Numbered from the stretch's first letter, positions 17,807 through 26,515 are shown. The stretch: DNA of 52,763 nt from Anammoximicrobium sp032229885 (GCA_032229885.1 JAVYAJ010000116.1:1-52763), one strand, 5' to 3'. The notes: generated by a model from the sequence alone, not told the origin. Translations and numbers: made by a program.

Positions 17807-18245
17807 GCAGCCTCCTTTTCCCGCGTAAAGCTGTCACTGAGATCCAGCCCGCCTTTGGTTGCGCGGCGCGGTCTGCCTACGTTTCGCGCCATCGCGGCGA
17901 GTAGGTGAACGTGCCCGCTGCGCGACCGAGCCATCGCCCCGACGCGACGAAAATGCGACGCGGAACAGGCGAGGATGGGATATTCACCGACGTTTGTTCC
18001 CGATTCTAGCGTCTGTCGCGGCTACTGGCTCTCACGGCCACGACGGAGCGTGGCCCTCCACCTGTCCGCACGACCACGGCAGCGCGCGGGGCGCTGTCCG
18101 TCGGCGTTCACTCGAGGTTTGTCCTCGGATTCTAACGCCCGGGCTGCGAAACTCCCCTCGTTCGCGCAGAATAAAGCCCCGTTCCAAGGCGACGAACATG
18201 GTCGATGGCCGGCGGGGCTGTCAAGATGTCAAGCGTGGTGATTCG
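17807..18245. other. Divergent intergenic region with a dispersed repeat copy
   Basis: About 440 bases lie between ribokinase (-) and the glycosyltransferase (+). It must hold both promoters. A 26-base dispersed repeat copy at 18035-18060 is listed separately. Open frames reaching back from the glycosyltransferase have poor composition. No RNA gene is visible. Confidence 0.35.
18035..18060 (+). repeat. Dispersed intergenic repeat, copy 1 (26 bp)
   Basis: These 26 bases (core cacgacggagcgtggccc) are the exact reverse complement of 23234-23259, five kilobases away. A third, diverged copy lies at 23197-23218. All copies are between genes. The 5' part is itself partly palindromic (ggccacg and cgtggcc). 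Confidence 0.85.
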
Positions 18246-19625
18246 ATGCGTATCGTTTATCTGACTGCCGGGGCCGCCGGGATGTACTGCGGCTCGTGCC
18301 TGCACGACAACACGCTCGCCGCGGCGCTCACCCGTCTGGGAATCGACATCCAATTGATTCCGACGTACACGCCGATTCGAACGGACGAGCTGGACGTCAG
18401 CGATGACCGGGTATTCTTCGGTGGGATCAATGTGTATCTGCAACAAAAGTGCGCCTTGTTTCGCTGGTTGCCGACCGCCTGGGACAGGATCCTGGATCGG
18501 CCTCGGCTGCTGCGTTGGGCGACGGTCCGCGGCACGACGATCGATCCGCGATTCCTGGGCGATTTGACGGTGTCGATGCTGCGCGGCGAGCAGGGTCGCC
18601 AGCGGAAGGAGGTCTGTCGATTATGCCGCTTTCTGGCGGCGGAAGCGCGGCCGGATCTGATCGTATTGACCAATATGCTGATCGGCGGGTGTGTTCGTGA
18701 ACTGAAGCGGACGCTCGGCGTGCCCGTATTGGCGACGCTGCAGGGTGACGACGCGTTCCTCGAGTACTTGCCCGAGCCGCATCGGACGCGGGCGTTCGAC
18801 GAGATTCGCCGGTTGATTCCGCACGTCGATGGGTTTTTGACGCACAGCCGCTATTACGCCGACTTTATGCAGGACTATTTCGGAATCGCGCCCAACCGAC
18901 TGCACATCGTGCCCCTGGGCATCGACACCCGCGGCTTTCCAATGCCCGGCGAGCTCGAAACCTGCGAAGCCCGGCACGCGCGATCCGAGGGCCCGGATCG
19001 GCGGCCGCTGACGATCGGCTATCTGGCGCGTCTGGCGCCCGAAAAAGGTCTGCACCTGTTGATCGACGCCTTTCTCCATCTGCGCGGCCGTCCCGCGATG
19101 GAACATGTGCAGCTTCGCATCGCAGGTTGGCTCGGCGACGCGCACCGCTCCTATGTCGAAACGCACTTCGACCGGCTGCGCGCGGCCGGTTTGGGTGATG
19201 CCGTTCGTTACGTGGGCGAAGTGGACCGGCAGGGCAAGCTCGAATTTCTCGGTTCGCTGGACGTCCTGGCTGTGCCGACCGTCCATCCCGAACCAAAAGG
19301 GCTGTTCGTCTTGGAATCGCTGGCGGCCGGCGTGCCCGCGGTGTTGCCCGACCACGGGGCGTTCCCCGAGTTGATCGCCAGCACCGGCGGGGGCTGTCTG
19401 ACGCGGCCCCACGATCCGATCGCCTTGTCCGCGGCGCTGAGCGACTTGTTGAGCGACGACGCGTTGCGGCGCCGGTACGCCGAAGCGGGATGGCGCGCGG
19501 TGCACGAGCATCGCAATGCCGACGCGATGGCTCGCGCGACGCGGGATGTGTTCGCGCGATTTCTTGAACCGTCCGCGCCGTCCGCTCCATCCCCGCTGAC
19601 CGCGACGCCGTCGAACGGTTGCTGA
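18246..19625 (+). CDS. Glycosyltransferase family 4-like protein
   Basis: The 459-residue protein is a GT-B-fold glycosyltransferase. The N-terminal domain begins MRIVYLTAGAAGMYCGSCLHDN, and the C-terminal nucleotide-sugar domain carries IGYLARLAPEKGLHLLIDAF, VRYVGEVDRQGKLEFL and the E-x7-E-like end PEPKGLFVLESLAAG. These match family 4 retaining glycosyltransferases. The G-G-S-C-x-H-D-N start appears typical of planctomycete relatives. It transfers a sugar from an activated donor to an unknown acceptor at the cytoplasmic face. The start at 18246 is chosen because the conserved N-terminus begins there. The ribosome site is weak (GTGGTGA), and an upstream ATG at about 18198 is an alternative. 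It is followed by a strong palindrome at 19815. Confidence 0.85.
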   Translation: MRIVYLTAGAAGMYCGSCLHDNTLAAALTRLGIDIQLIPTYTPIRTDELDVSDDRVFFGGINVYLQQKCALFRWLPTAWDRILDRPRLLRWATVRGTTIDPRFLGDLTVSMLRGEQGRQRKEVCRLCRFLAAEARPDLIVLTNMLIGGCVRELKRTLGVPVLATLQGDDAFLEYLPEPHRTRAFDEIRRLIPHVDGFLTHSRYYADFMQDYFGIAPNRLHIVPLGIDTRGFPMPGELETCEARHARSEGPDRRPLTIGYLARLAPEKGLHLLIDAFLHLRGRPAMEHVQLRIAGWLGDAHRSYVETHFDRLRAAGLGDAVRYVGEVDRQGKLEFLGSLDVLAVPTVHPEPKGLFVLESLAAGVPAVLPDHGAFPELIASTGGGCLTRPHDPIALSAALSDLLSDDALRRRYAEAGWRAVHEHRNADAMARATRDVFARFLEPSAPSAPSPLTATPSNGC

Positions 19626-20079
19626 CTCGCTCTCGGCATCACCCGCGCCAAAGCGCTTCGTGGTCGTCGTTGCAGCGACCGATCGGCAGGCAAGTTCCGC
19701 CCGACACGGACGCCGCAGCGCGGTGAACCATGTTGTCCTCGTACCTTCCCGCCCATGCCGGCGAAGCGCGGCGCCGCCGGCATTGCCGATCGGAGCGCGG
19801 ATCTCGGCGCTCGACCGGCGCCGTCAGCCCCGGGGCCGACGGCGCCGGACGGCACGTGCGTCTGGTCTGTTTGTCGCGAGCGGATGTTCCGCGCGTGCGG
19901 CCCCCGCAGCGGGCAGAAATCGCGAAAAACTTGGCAATTCTTGTCCGCAATCCAAGATCCGCCGCTTGCCAGCGAATTAGCGATGGTGACGACGTCGTCC
20001 AACGTAGCGACGGCGTCGAGGCGCGGATGAGACAGCGGTTCCGGCCCGTACACAAAACACGGAGATGGGAGGCAGGGCG
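19626..20079. other. Intergenic region with a 34-bp palindrome
   Basis: This 454-base gap between the glycosyltransferase and the coiled-coil protein holds no supported gene. The notable element is the palindrome at 19815-19848, given separately. The last 25 bases supply the GGGAGG ribosome site of the following gene. Confidence 0.4.
19815..19848. repeat. 34-bp near-perfect palindrome
   Basis: Arms ccggcgccgtc (19815-19825) and gacggcgccgg (19838-19848) are exact complements, and the centre is itself a gccccggggc palindrome. The whole 34 bases can fold with a single mismatched pair. It is about 190 bases after the glycosyltransferase stop codon. No T-run follows, so it is not a classical terminator. 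Confidence 0.8.
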
Positions 20080-20886
20080 ATGTTGAAGCGAGGATTGATG
20101 ACGGCCGGCGGCATGATGTTGCTGCTGGGTTTGGTGTTCGGTCGCGACGTCACGACCTATGTCAAGACGTCGCTGGGTTGGGTCAACGACACGCTCAAGG
20201 ACGCCGTGCCGATCCAGTTCGAGCTCGAACGGGCGCGGCAGATGATCGCCGGGCTGAATCCCGAGATCGGTCGCCACAAACGCGAGATCGCCCGCGAGGA
20301 GCTTGATCTGCGGAAGCTGGAGACGCAGGTCCAGTCGGACACAGAGAAGCTGGGGAAGAGTTGGCGCGAGATCGAACAGCTCAAGCAGGACCTGTCGCGT
20401 GGCGACAGCCACTATGAGTACGCCGGCCACACCTACACGGAAAAACAGGTCGAGACCGATTTGACGAATCGGTTCGAGCGGCATCAGACGCGCGAGGCGA
20501 CGTTGGACAAGCTGAGCAAGATCTTGGAAGCCCGACGTCGCGGACTGACGGCGGCTCAAGAAAAACTCAAGGCGATGATCGCGGCCAAACGCCAGTTGGA
20601 GGTCGAAGTCGAGAATCTCGAGGCCCGGCTCAAGATGGTCGAGGTCGCCAAAGCGTCCAGCGAGTTCAATATCGACGACAGCCAGTTGTCGCGGACGCGC
20701 CAGTTGCTCAGCGACATCGAATCCCGGATCGAAGTCGATGCTCAATTGGTCAATGCGGACGACCTGGTCCTGGATGAAATCCCCGTCGGCACGCCTGCCG
20801 AACAGGCTCGGATTCTGGATCGAATCGCGGATTACGAGCGCGCCAAGGGCGCGGACGCCACGCGCCTGACCGGCGTCGAAAAGTAG
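20080..20886 (+). CDS. Membrane-anchored coiled-coil protein of unknown function
   Basis: This 268-residue protein has one hydrophobic segment near its start (residues 6-21, MTAGGMMLLLGLVFG) followed by a long, charged, heptad-rich region (about 45-250) likely to form coiled coils, with many Glu, Lys, Gln and Arg residues. It resembles proteins loosely described as PspA-like in planctomycetes, but no defining motif is visible and I do not assign that family. The start at 20080 follows a GGGAGGCAGGGCG ribosome site. The Ser/Thr kinase gene begins 96 bases downstream on the same strand with its own strong ribosome site, so the pair may be one transcript. The coiled-coil protein could be a kinase partner or substrate, which is a guess. 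Confidence 0.7.
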   Translation: MLKRGLMTAGGMMLLLGLVFGRDVTTYVKTSLGWVNDTLKDAVPIQFELERARQMIAGLNPEIGRHKREIAREELDLRKLETQVQSDTEKLGKSWREIEQLKQDLSRGDSHYEYAGHTYTEKQVETDLTNRFERHQTREATLDKLSKILEARRRGLTAAQEKLKAMIAAKRQLEVEVENLEARLKMVEVAKASSEFNIDDSQLSRTRQLLSDIESRIEVDAQLVNADDLVLDEIPVGTPAEQARILDRIADYERAKGADATRLTGVEK

Positions 20887-20982
20887 CCCGCACCGCGGCG
20901 GTTGCGCCGCGCGGCATCGGCGAGTCGCCCGCGGCAAGAACTGGCAAATATCACGCCCAACCGCTACGTTGGAGGCTGAGCG

Positions 20983-22962
20983 ATGGCGTACGACGTTCGA
21001 ACGGACTGGCGACGAGTTTCACCGAAAGCTGGCAGGACCATGATATTCGCCCATCAGCCGGGCGCGCGTCCGCTGGATGGCTACGAGATCCAGCGCGGTG
21101 TCGGTGTCGGCGGTTTTGGCGAGGTGTACTTTGCCAAGACGGACGCCGGCAAAGAGGTTGCGCTGAAGCGGATTCAACGCAACCTGGACGGCGAAGTCCG
21201 CGGCGTGAAACAGTGCCTGAACCTGAAGCATCCGCACTTGGTCGCGTTGTACGATCTCAAGACGGACGCCGAAGGCCAGGCCTGGGTGATCATGGAGTAC
21301 GTCTCCGGCGCAAGCCTGCGGGACGTGATCGAGCGACACCCACAGGGAATGCCGATCGCCGACGTCGCGCGCTGGTTTCGGGGAATCGCCGCCGGCGTCG
21401 CCTGCCTGCACGAACACGAGATCGTCCACCGGGACCTCAAGCCGGCGAACGTCTTCGACGACCAAGGCTTCATCAAGGTGGGCGACTACGGCCTGTCCAA
21501 GTTCATCCCGACCAGCCGCCGCAGCGGTCATACCGCGAGCATCGGCACGGTCCACTATATGGCCCCGGAGATCGGCCGCGGCGCGTACGGAAAAGAGATC
21601 GACGTGTACGCGATGGGGGTCATTCTGTACGAGATGCTGACCGGCCACGTGCCGTTTGACGGCGAGAGCGTGCACGAGATCATCATCCGGCACCTGACCG
21701 ACAACCCCGACTTGACGGCCGTGCCCGCAGCGTACCGGCACGTCGTCCAGCGAGCGCTGCGCAAAGATCCGATCGAGCGGTATCGGAACGCAACGGAAAT
21801 GCTGACCACATGGCAGACGGCCGAGCGGGACGCGCCGGTGCGACTGCGGTCCGCACCGATCCCGGCGGAGCCTGTGTTGGCCGACCGGGTTGCCGCCGCG
21901 TCGGTCGCCGCTGAGCCTGTCGCCGCCGCGTCGGTCGCCGCTGAGCTGGTCGATGCCGAATTGGTCGAGCCTCGCCGCGGATCGCCGCCACCCCTCGCGG
22001 CGCGCCAGGCCGCGCGCTCGTATGCTCGGTGTCCGCGCCCGACGCCGCCCGTCAGCTCGACCAGCATGAGCGGATCGACGAAGCTCCTCCTGCTGGTCGG
22101 TCTCGTTCTGCTGCTGCACTTCAACCCCCTGCTCGTGCCGCTGGCGATCGTTCTGGGACTGGGTTATCTGGCATACGCCGGCATTCGCGATTGGACGAGC
22201 GGTCTGTTGCACGTCGGCGCGCCGGTTCGGCCCGGACAGTGGCGAAACCCGGTGGCCGACCATGCGGCGCTGGTTGCGGCCGTCCGCCGACGGCTGGGAT
22301 CCAACACGTTTTCCCAGCGGGCGGCGGAGTGGACCGGTTCGTTGCTGAGCGCAACCTTTCTGACAGCCGTCTTGACGCTGAGCGTCGTCTTGCTGCAAGG
22401 CTCGATTCTCGATGGCTCGAATGCCGGCTGGGCCGTCTGGGCGTGGCTGGCGTCCGTCAGCGCCCTCGGATCGTGGATTCTGCTGAGCCTGGGCAAATGC
22501 TGGGAGGCCGAGGCAGATCGATATCAACCGCGCCGGCTGTCGATGCTGGGCGCTGGGTTGATGATCGGCGCCGTGGCCTGGGGATTGGGGCGGTGGCTGA
22601 TGCTGGACCTGCCTGTGGCAGATCACTGGGCGAACCGCGCCGTCGGCCACGCGACCCGGCTGTCCGCGCTGCTGCAACCGGACGGGGCGCCGTTGCTGAG
22701 CGCCTACTTGGTCTACTTTGCGGGCTTGTTCGTCGTGCCGCGCTGGTGGCGTCAGATGGATCCGGTGCGGCGGACACGGCTGAACCTATGGAGCACGGCC
22801 GTCTGCCTCCTGTGGGCATGGATCATGGATGCGGTGTGTCCCATCCCTCAGCCGTGGGGACTCGTCCAGGTCGGCGTCATCTCCGTCGTCATCCAATCGG
22901 CGGCCCCATGGATCAGCCCAACCGCGCGCGTGGCAATGGTCCAAGGCTCGTACGAACGATAG
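20983..22962 (+). CDS. Serine/threonine protein kinase with C-terminal membrane segments
   Basis: The 659-residue protein has a complete Hanks-type kinase domain: glycine loop GVGGFGEV (residues 41-48), Lys62 in VALKRI, catalytic HRDLKPAN (149-156), an APE motif, and a metal motif DYG (168-170) in place of the usual DFG. After the domain comes an Ala/Val/Glu linker with a two-copy ten-residue repeat (VAAASVAAE). The C-terminal half has several hydrophobic stretches (for example around LLLLVGLVLLLHF and later segments), so the kinase is membrane-bound with its catalytic domain in the cytoplasm. GGAGG eight bases before the ATG supports the start. The extracytoplasmic part is not a recognisable sensor domain. 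Its substrates are unknown; the upstream coiled-coil protein is a candidate. Confidence 0.88.
   Translation: MAYDVRTDWRRVSPKAGRTMIFAHQPGARPLDGYEIQRGVGVGGFGEVYFAKTDAGKEVALKRIQRNLDGEVRGVKQCLNLKHPHLVALYDLKTDAEGQAWVIMEYVSGASLRDVIERHPQGMPIADVARWFRGIAAGVACLHEHEIVHRDLKPANVFDDQGFIKVGDYGLSKFIPTSRRSGHTASIGTVHYMAPEIGRGAYGKEIDVYAMGVILYEMLTGHVPFDGESVHEIIIRHLTDNPDLTAVPAAYRHVVQRALRKDPIERYRNATEMLTTWQTAERDAPVRLRSAPIPAEPVLADRVAAASVAAEPVAAASVAAELVDAELVEPRRGSPPPLAARQAARSYARCPRPTPPVSSTSMSGSTKLLLLVGLVLLLHFNPLLVPLAIVLGLGYLAYAGIRDWTSGLLHVGAPVRPGQWRNPVADHAALVAAVRRRLGSNTFSQRAAEWTGSLLSATFLTAVLTLSVVLLQGSILDGSNAGWAVWAWLASVSALGSWILLSLGKCWEAEADRYQPRRLSMLGAGLMIGAVAWGLGRWLMLDLPVADHWANRAVGHATRLSALLQPDGAPLLSAYLVYFAGLFVVPRWWRQMDPVRRTRLNLWSTAVCLLWAWIMDAVCPIPQPWGLVQVGVISVVIQSAAPWISPTARVAMVQGSYER
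21889..21948 (+). repeat. 30-bp in-frame duplication inside the kinase gene
   Basis: Two adjacent 30-base units (21889-21918 and 21919-21948) differ at only a few positions. Both encode VAAASVAAE followed by P or L. They lie in the flexible linker after the kinase domain, so the duplication changes linker length only. Confidence 0.8.
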
Positions 22963-23352
22963 CTTGTCCGGAACGACGGGCCGTGTCCGCGCCCGCGGCG
23001 CTGGACGCTCGTGGCCGGAGGCTCACAAGAAAGGGAGAATGGGATGTCCGTGCGACGCGATCCTAGTGCCGCAAGTCAGAGTCCATCGCCCACTACGGAC
23101 AACGGTTGCCTAGTTCATCAGCCTGGAACGCATCCGTCGAGGAACGCCTGCGCCACGCTGGCGGGTTGCGCTTCGTCGTGGTCGCAGTCCGGTGGACGCG
23201 ACGGAGCGCGTCCCTCCAAGATGCCCCCCATGCTGGAGGGCCACGCTCCGTCGTGGCCGCAATCGGACGGACGCTATGCATTGCGGGCGCCGCGGTTGGA
23301 CGCGCGTCGCGCGTACATTCGTCCGGTTCCGGTCCATCGCCAAGCGAGCTCC
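22963..23352. other. Intergenic region with an inverted pair of dispersed repeats
   Basis: About 390 bases lie after the kinase stop. A frame runs through from 23011, but its residue composition is poor and the next gene's signal peptide starts at 23353. Two opposed copies of the dispersed repeat sit at 23197-23218 and 23234-23259. Confidence 0.45.
23197..23259. repeat. Dispersed repeat copies 2 and 3 forming an imperfect hairpin
   Basis: The left copy (23197-23218, core cgacggagcgcgtccctcca) and the right copy (23234-23259, core tggagggccacgctccgtcg) are opposed. Ten outer and seven inner base pairs match, around a loop of about 15 bases. The right copy is the exact inverse of 18035-18060. 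The arrangement resembles a REP/BIME-type intergenic element. Confidence 0.8.
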
Positions 23353-24135
23353 ATGCGCATTCCCATCGTGCATCGTCTGTCGGTTTTGGTGCTCGTCGCG
23401 ATGCTCGGGTGGACTGGCTCGCCTCCGCCTGCCGACGCGCACGGGACGCGCGCCGTCGGTCGCACGATCGCCGCGTCGGCGCGCAACGCGCCGCCACGAC
23501 AGCGCTCCGGCGCGGCGGTTGCCGCTTCCCGATCCACGCCGAACGCAAGGGATTCGGCCCGGGCCAAATCGCCGAACGTCACGCGCATCGCGTTGGAATC
23601 CGAACTCGAACCGAAACCAGAACCCGACCAAGGCGTGACGCGCCCTGCGTGGCTGGATCGCGACGCCGAACAAGTCGGCGACACTTATCGGGTTCCCGTC
23701 ACGTCGGGCCCCCAGGAAAGACCGGAGGAATGCACGGCTCCGCTCGACCAGCGGATCCAGACGGCCGTGGCCGCCTATATCGATGCGTATCTCGGGCCTG
23801 TCGAGGCGGGCGGCGGTCGGCCTTCGGACGTCATTCGGTACGATTTGGCGTATATCCGGCGCCATCTGATCAAACCGGACGGCACGTTCGACGAACGGCT
23901 CGAGATGTCGTTCGGCCCGATGTATCAGCAGCATGCCTTGCTCGAGTTCGGTCCGGAGTTTCGCCGCGAACTCGATGGGCGTCGTCGCGAGCTGGAACGT
24001 TACGAGCAAGACGTGCGCGTCGCCGCGCGCCTGTGCAGCCTCGGCGGCGCGTTTGCCATCGCGTGTCTGGTGTTGCTGATCGGGTGGGCATACTTTCGCT
24101 GGGCCGCGAGATACGGGGCGGCGGCTCCCGGCTGA
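23353..24135 (+). CDS. Signal-peptide membrane protein of unknown function
   Basis: Starting at ATG 23353 gives 260 residues with a plausible signal peptide (1-28, MRIPIVHRLSVLVLVAMLGW, ending ADAHG) and a C-terminal membrane segment (about 228-250, LGGAFAIACLVLLIGWAYF). The middle region is predicted to be helical (PLDQRIQTAVAAYIDAYLGP, then a charged stretch LDGRRRELERYEQDV) and would lie outside the cytoplasm. The open frame extends to 23011 but that part is low-complexity and covers the dispersed repeats. I recognise no domain. It lies 351 bases upstream of an ECF sigma factor on the same strand, so a role as a sigma regulator or as a regulated membrane protein is possible but unsupported. 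Confidence 0.6.
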   Translation: MRIPIVHRLSVLVLVAMLGWTGSPPPADAHGTRAVGRTIAASARNAPPRQRSGAAVAASRSTPNARDSARAKSPNVTRIALESELEPKPEPDQGVTRPAWLDRDAEQVGDTYRVPVTSGPQERPEECTAPLDQRIQTAVAAYIDAYLGPVEAGGGRPSDVIRYDLAYIRRHLIKPDGTFDERLEMSFGPMYQQHALLEFGPEFRRELDGRRRELERYEQDVRVAARLCSLGGAFAIACLVLLIGWAYFRWAARYGAAAPG

Positions 24136-24486
24136 ACCTCGCCGCGGTCGCACATCGGGCATCCGGCGCGTCTTGTCGACGCTGGCCGAGGCGTTTGTCG
24201 CCGGCCGGGGTGCACGCGTCCCTGGGCCGTGCCAGCCGCGGGTTTGCCGCGGGCGACGTCGGTTCGAGCGCGGAACGGTGGAGCCACGGGGCGAAACGCA
24301 TCATCGCTCGCCGCCGTGCAAAACGTTGGCGGGGGGGCGCGCAGCGCCGTGTTCCCTCGCCAACGTTTTGCGCGTACGATGCACGGTTGTCAGCTCGGTG
24401 CACGCAATGCGGCTCCGATCCGTGGCGCGCGTTTTCACGCCGGTCGGCTGCGGGTGTCGCATTTTCCGACGACCGATCTCAAGCGC
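24136..24486. other. Intergenic region upstream of the ECF sigma factor
   Basis: This 351-base gap has no supported gene. It contains a 14-bp perfect inverted repeat at 24318-24371, listed separately, and should hold the sigma-factor promoter. The open frame reaching back to 24229 lacks protein-like composition. Confidence 0.4.
24318..24371. promoter_or_regulatory. 14-bp perfect inverted repeat upstream of the sigma-factor gene
   Basis: Arms gcaaaacgttggcg (24318-24331) and cgccaacgttttgc (24358-24371) are exact complements separated by 26 bases. After one wobble position, three further G-C pairs extend the stem inwards. Each arm contains the small palindrome aacgtt. It sits 116 bases before the sigma-factor start and 183 bases after the previous stop, so it could be an operator, an RNA hairpin or part of a mobile repeat. 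No T-run follows. Confidence 0.75.
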
Positions 24487-25128
24487 ATGGCTCAACCGTC
24501 CGCCTCCGAACAGTCGCTGATCGCCCGCATTCGCCAGAGCGACCCTCAGGCTTGGCACGAACTGATCGCGCGTTACGAAGGGCGGCTGTTGGCTTATGTC
24601 GAAGGTCGGGCGGGCAGTCTTGCCGCCGCCGAAGACATCGTCCAGGAGACGTTTATCGGGTTCCTGATCAGCCTTCCGAACTACGACGGCCAGCGCCCGC
24701 TAGAGAGCTATCTGTTCACGATCTGCGCGCACAAACTGACCGACCACCTTCGTCGTGAAGGGCGCCGCCCCGCGCTGCCGCTTCTGACCCGCGACGACTC
24801 GCAATCGGCGTGGGAGCCGGCGTCCGCGGCTCGTCCGGCCAGCAGCATCGCGCGCAGCGTCGAGCGCCGAGACTTGGAGGAGATGGCCCTGGGCGATGCG
24901 ATCGAGGCTCAGGTGGGTCGCATCCGTAAGCGGCGGGAATGGACCAAGCTCGCGTGTCTCGAGCTGCTGTTCGTCGCCGGCTGGACCAACAAGGACGTCG
25001 CCGCGAAGCTGGGCCTGAGCGACCAACAAGTGGCAAACTATAAGTCCGACTTTCTGATCAGTCTCCGCAAACAGATTCGCCAGCGAGGCCTGTCGGAAGA
25101 CGTGTTCCCGGAACTGTACAACAGGTGA
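24487..25128 (+). CDS. ECF-type RNA polymerase sigma factor
   Basis: The 213-residue protein has region 2 of extracytoplasmic-function sigma factors near residues 25-90 (AWHELIARYEGRLLAYVEG, AAAEDIVQETFIGF, LESYLFTICAHKLTDHLRR) and region 4 near 150-205 (LELLFVAGWTNKDVAAKLGLSDQQVANYK, a helix-turn-helix). A charged linker of about 60 residues separates them. It directs RNA polymerase to a specific promoter set. No anti-sigma gene with a recognisable zinc-binding domain follows; the next gene is a hydrolase. Control may therefore come from the upstream membrane protein or from phosphorylation by the nearby Ser/Thr kinase, both inference. The start at 24487 gives a standard N-terminus. Its ribosome site is poor. 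Confidence 0.85.
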   Translation: MAQPSASEQSLIARIRQSDPQAWHELIARYEGRLLAYVEGRAGSLAAAEDIVQETFIGFLISLPNYDGQRPLESYLFTICAHKLTDHLRREGRRPALPLLTRDDSQSAWEPASAARPASSIARSVERRDLEEMALGDAIEAQVGRIRKRREWTKLACLELLFVAGWTNKDVAAKLGLSDQQVANYKSDFLISLRKQIRQRGLSEDVFPELYNR

Positions 25129-25192
25129 ACTTGAACACGAGCGTGGTCCAGGTGATCGCCTGCTCGCCAGCCGGAATGGAGGAAATCCAAGC

Positions 25193-26515
25193 ATGACCGA
25201 CCATGAGGATACACGGATGAAAGACCATCTGACGCACCCCGCGTCGCGCACAGCGGCGTCGGCGTCCAGCCGATCGGCGGCCACGGCCCTGCTTGTCTTG
25301 TGCGGACTGGCCGTTGGCGTCCAGCAGACGCAGCCGGCCGCCCGCGCTGCGGACGACCCGCAGCCGATCGCGTTCGCAGGCCCGATGTGGGATCTGGAGC
25401 AACTGTCCCAGCCGCCCGAAGCCAACCCGGCCGAAGGATTCTCGGAACCCGGCGTCAAAGGGGTCTTCTTCCAGGGACCGCCATACCGCGGTCACCCGAC
25501 GCGGGTGTTCGCCTGGATCGGAATTCCGGAAGTTCCCGCGGGCGCGTCGGTTCCCGGCATGGTCCTGATTCACGGCGGCGGAGGGACCGCGTTCGCCTCG
25601 TGGGTCCGCCGATGGACCTCGCGGGGCTACGCAGCCATCGCCATGGACACTTGCGGCTGCGTCCCCAAGGGCACGTACGGGCATTGGGAACGCCACGCCG
25701 CAGGCGGCCCGCCGGGTTGGGGCGGCTGGGATCAGATCGACCAACCACGCCAGGATCAGTGGACATATCACGCCGTGGCCGACGCCATTCTCGCGCACAG
25801 CCTGCTGCGGTCGCTGCCCGAGGTGGACGCTGATCGCACGGGGCTGACCGGGATCTCGTGGGGCGGCTATCTCACCTGTATCGTGGCCGGGGTCGATCCA
25901 CGGTTCAAACTCGCCGTGCCTGTCTACGGATGCGGCTTTACCAACGAGCACACGTTTGCGGCGAGTGTCAACCGACTGGGGCCGCAGCGCAGCGAGCGGT
26001 GGATGCGGTGGTGGGATCCATCGACGTATCTGCCCGAGGCGGCGATGCCCCTGTGCTGGGTCACTGGCACCAACGATTTTGCGTACACGTTCAATGCGCT
26101 GCAGAAATCCTATCGCCTGCCGACGGGGCCGCGGACGCTGTGCATTCGCCAGCGCATGCCTCACGGACACGGCGACGCGGGCGAAGGCCCGCAAGAGATC
26201 TTCGTCTTTGCCGACAGCATCCTGCGCGACGGCGTCGCGTTGCCTCGGCTGACGGGCCAGGGTCGCGAGGGCACGCAGGTCTGGGCGACGTTCGACGGTC
26301 CGGCGCGAATTGCCAAGGCCGAGCTGAACATCACGCGCGACGTTGGCAAGTGGCCGGATCGGAAATGGGAGGCGCTGCCTGCCCAGATCGTCGCGCCCGG
26401 ACGAATCGAGGCGACGTTGCCGGAAGGCGTGACGGTCTATTATTTGAACGTCTTCGATGACCGAAACTGCGTGACGAGCACCGAACACGAAGAGCTGTCG
26501 CCGGGTGGGCTCTAG
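25193..26515 (+). CDS. Exported alpha/beta-hydrolase (acetylxylan-esterase/dienelactone-hydrolase-like)
   Basis: The 440-residue protein has an N-terminal export signal (hydrophobic core about residues 29-44, probable cleavage after ARA near 52). Its alpha/beta-hydrolase core includes the oxyanion segment VLIHGGGG (124-131), nucleophile elbow GISWGG with Ser222, a likely Asp295 (TGTNDFAY) and His324 or His326 (MPHGHGD). Such enzymes cleave esters, including acetyl groups on polysaccharides. A strong GGAGGAAAT ribosome site precedes the ATG. It is followed, after a gap with an inverted repeat, by a sialidase-like gene and a nucleoside hydrolase-like gene, all exported. That suggests a group acting on extracellular glycoconjugates or nucleosides. 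The substrate is not determinable from sequence. Confidence 0.8.
   Translation: MTDHEDTRMKDHLTHPASRTAASASSRSAATALLVLCGLAVGVQQTQPAARAADDPQPIAFAGPMWDLEQLSQPPEANPAEGFSEPGVKGVFFQGPPYRGHPTRVFAWIGIPEVPAGASVPGMVLIHGGGGTAFASWVRRWTSRGYAAIAMDTCGCVPKGTYGHWERHAAGGPPGWGGWDQIDQPRQDQWTYHAVADAILAHSLLRSLPEVDADRTGLTGISWGGYLTCIVAGVDPRFKLAVPVYGCGFTNEHTFAASVNRLGPQRSERWMRWWDPSTYLPEAAMPLCWVTGTNDFAYTFNALQKSYRLPTGPRTLCIRQRMPHGHGDAGEGPQEIFVFADSILRDGVALPRLTGQGREGTQVWATFDGPARIAKAELNITRDVGKWPDRKWEALPAQIVAPGRIEATLPEGVTVYYLNVFDDRNCVTSTEHEELSPGGL

Noticed and set aside
21019..22677. Minus-strand 552-codon frame opposite the Ser/Thr kinase
   Set aside because: It is the mirror of a complete kinase gene with all motifs, and has the composition of a shadow frame.
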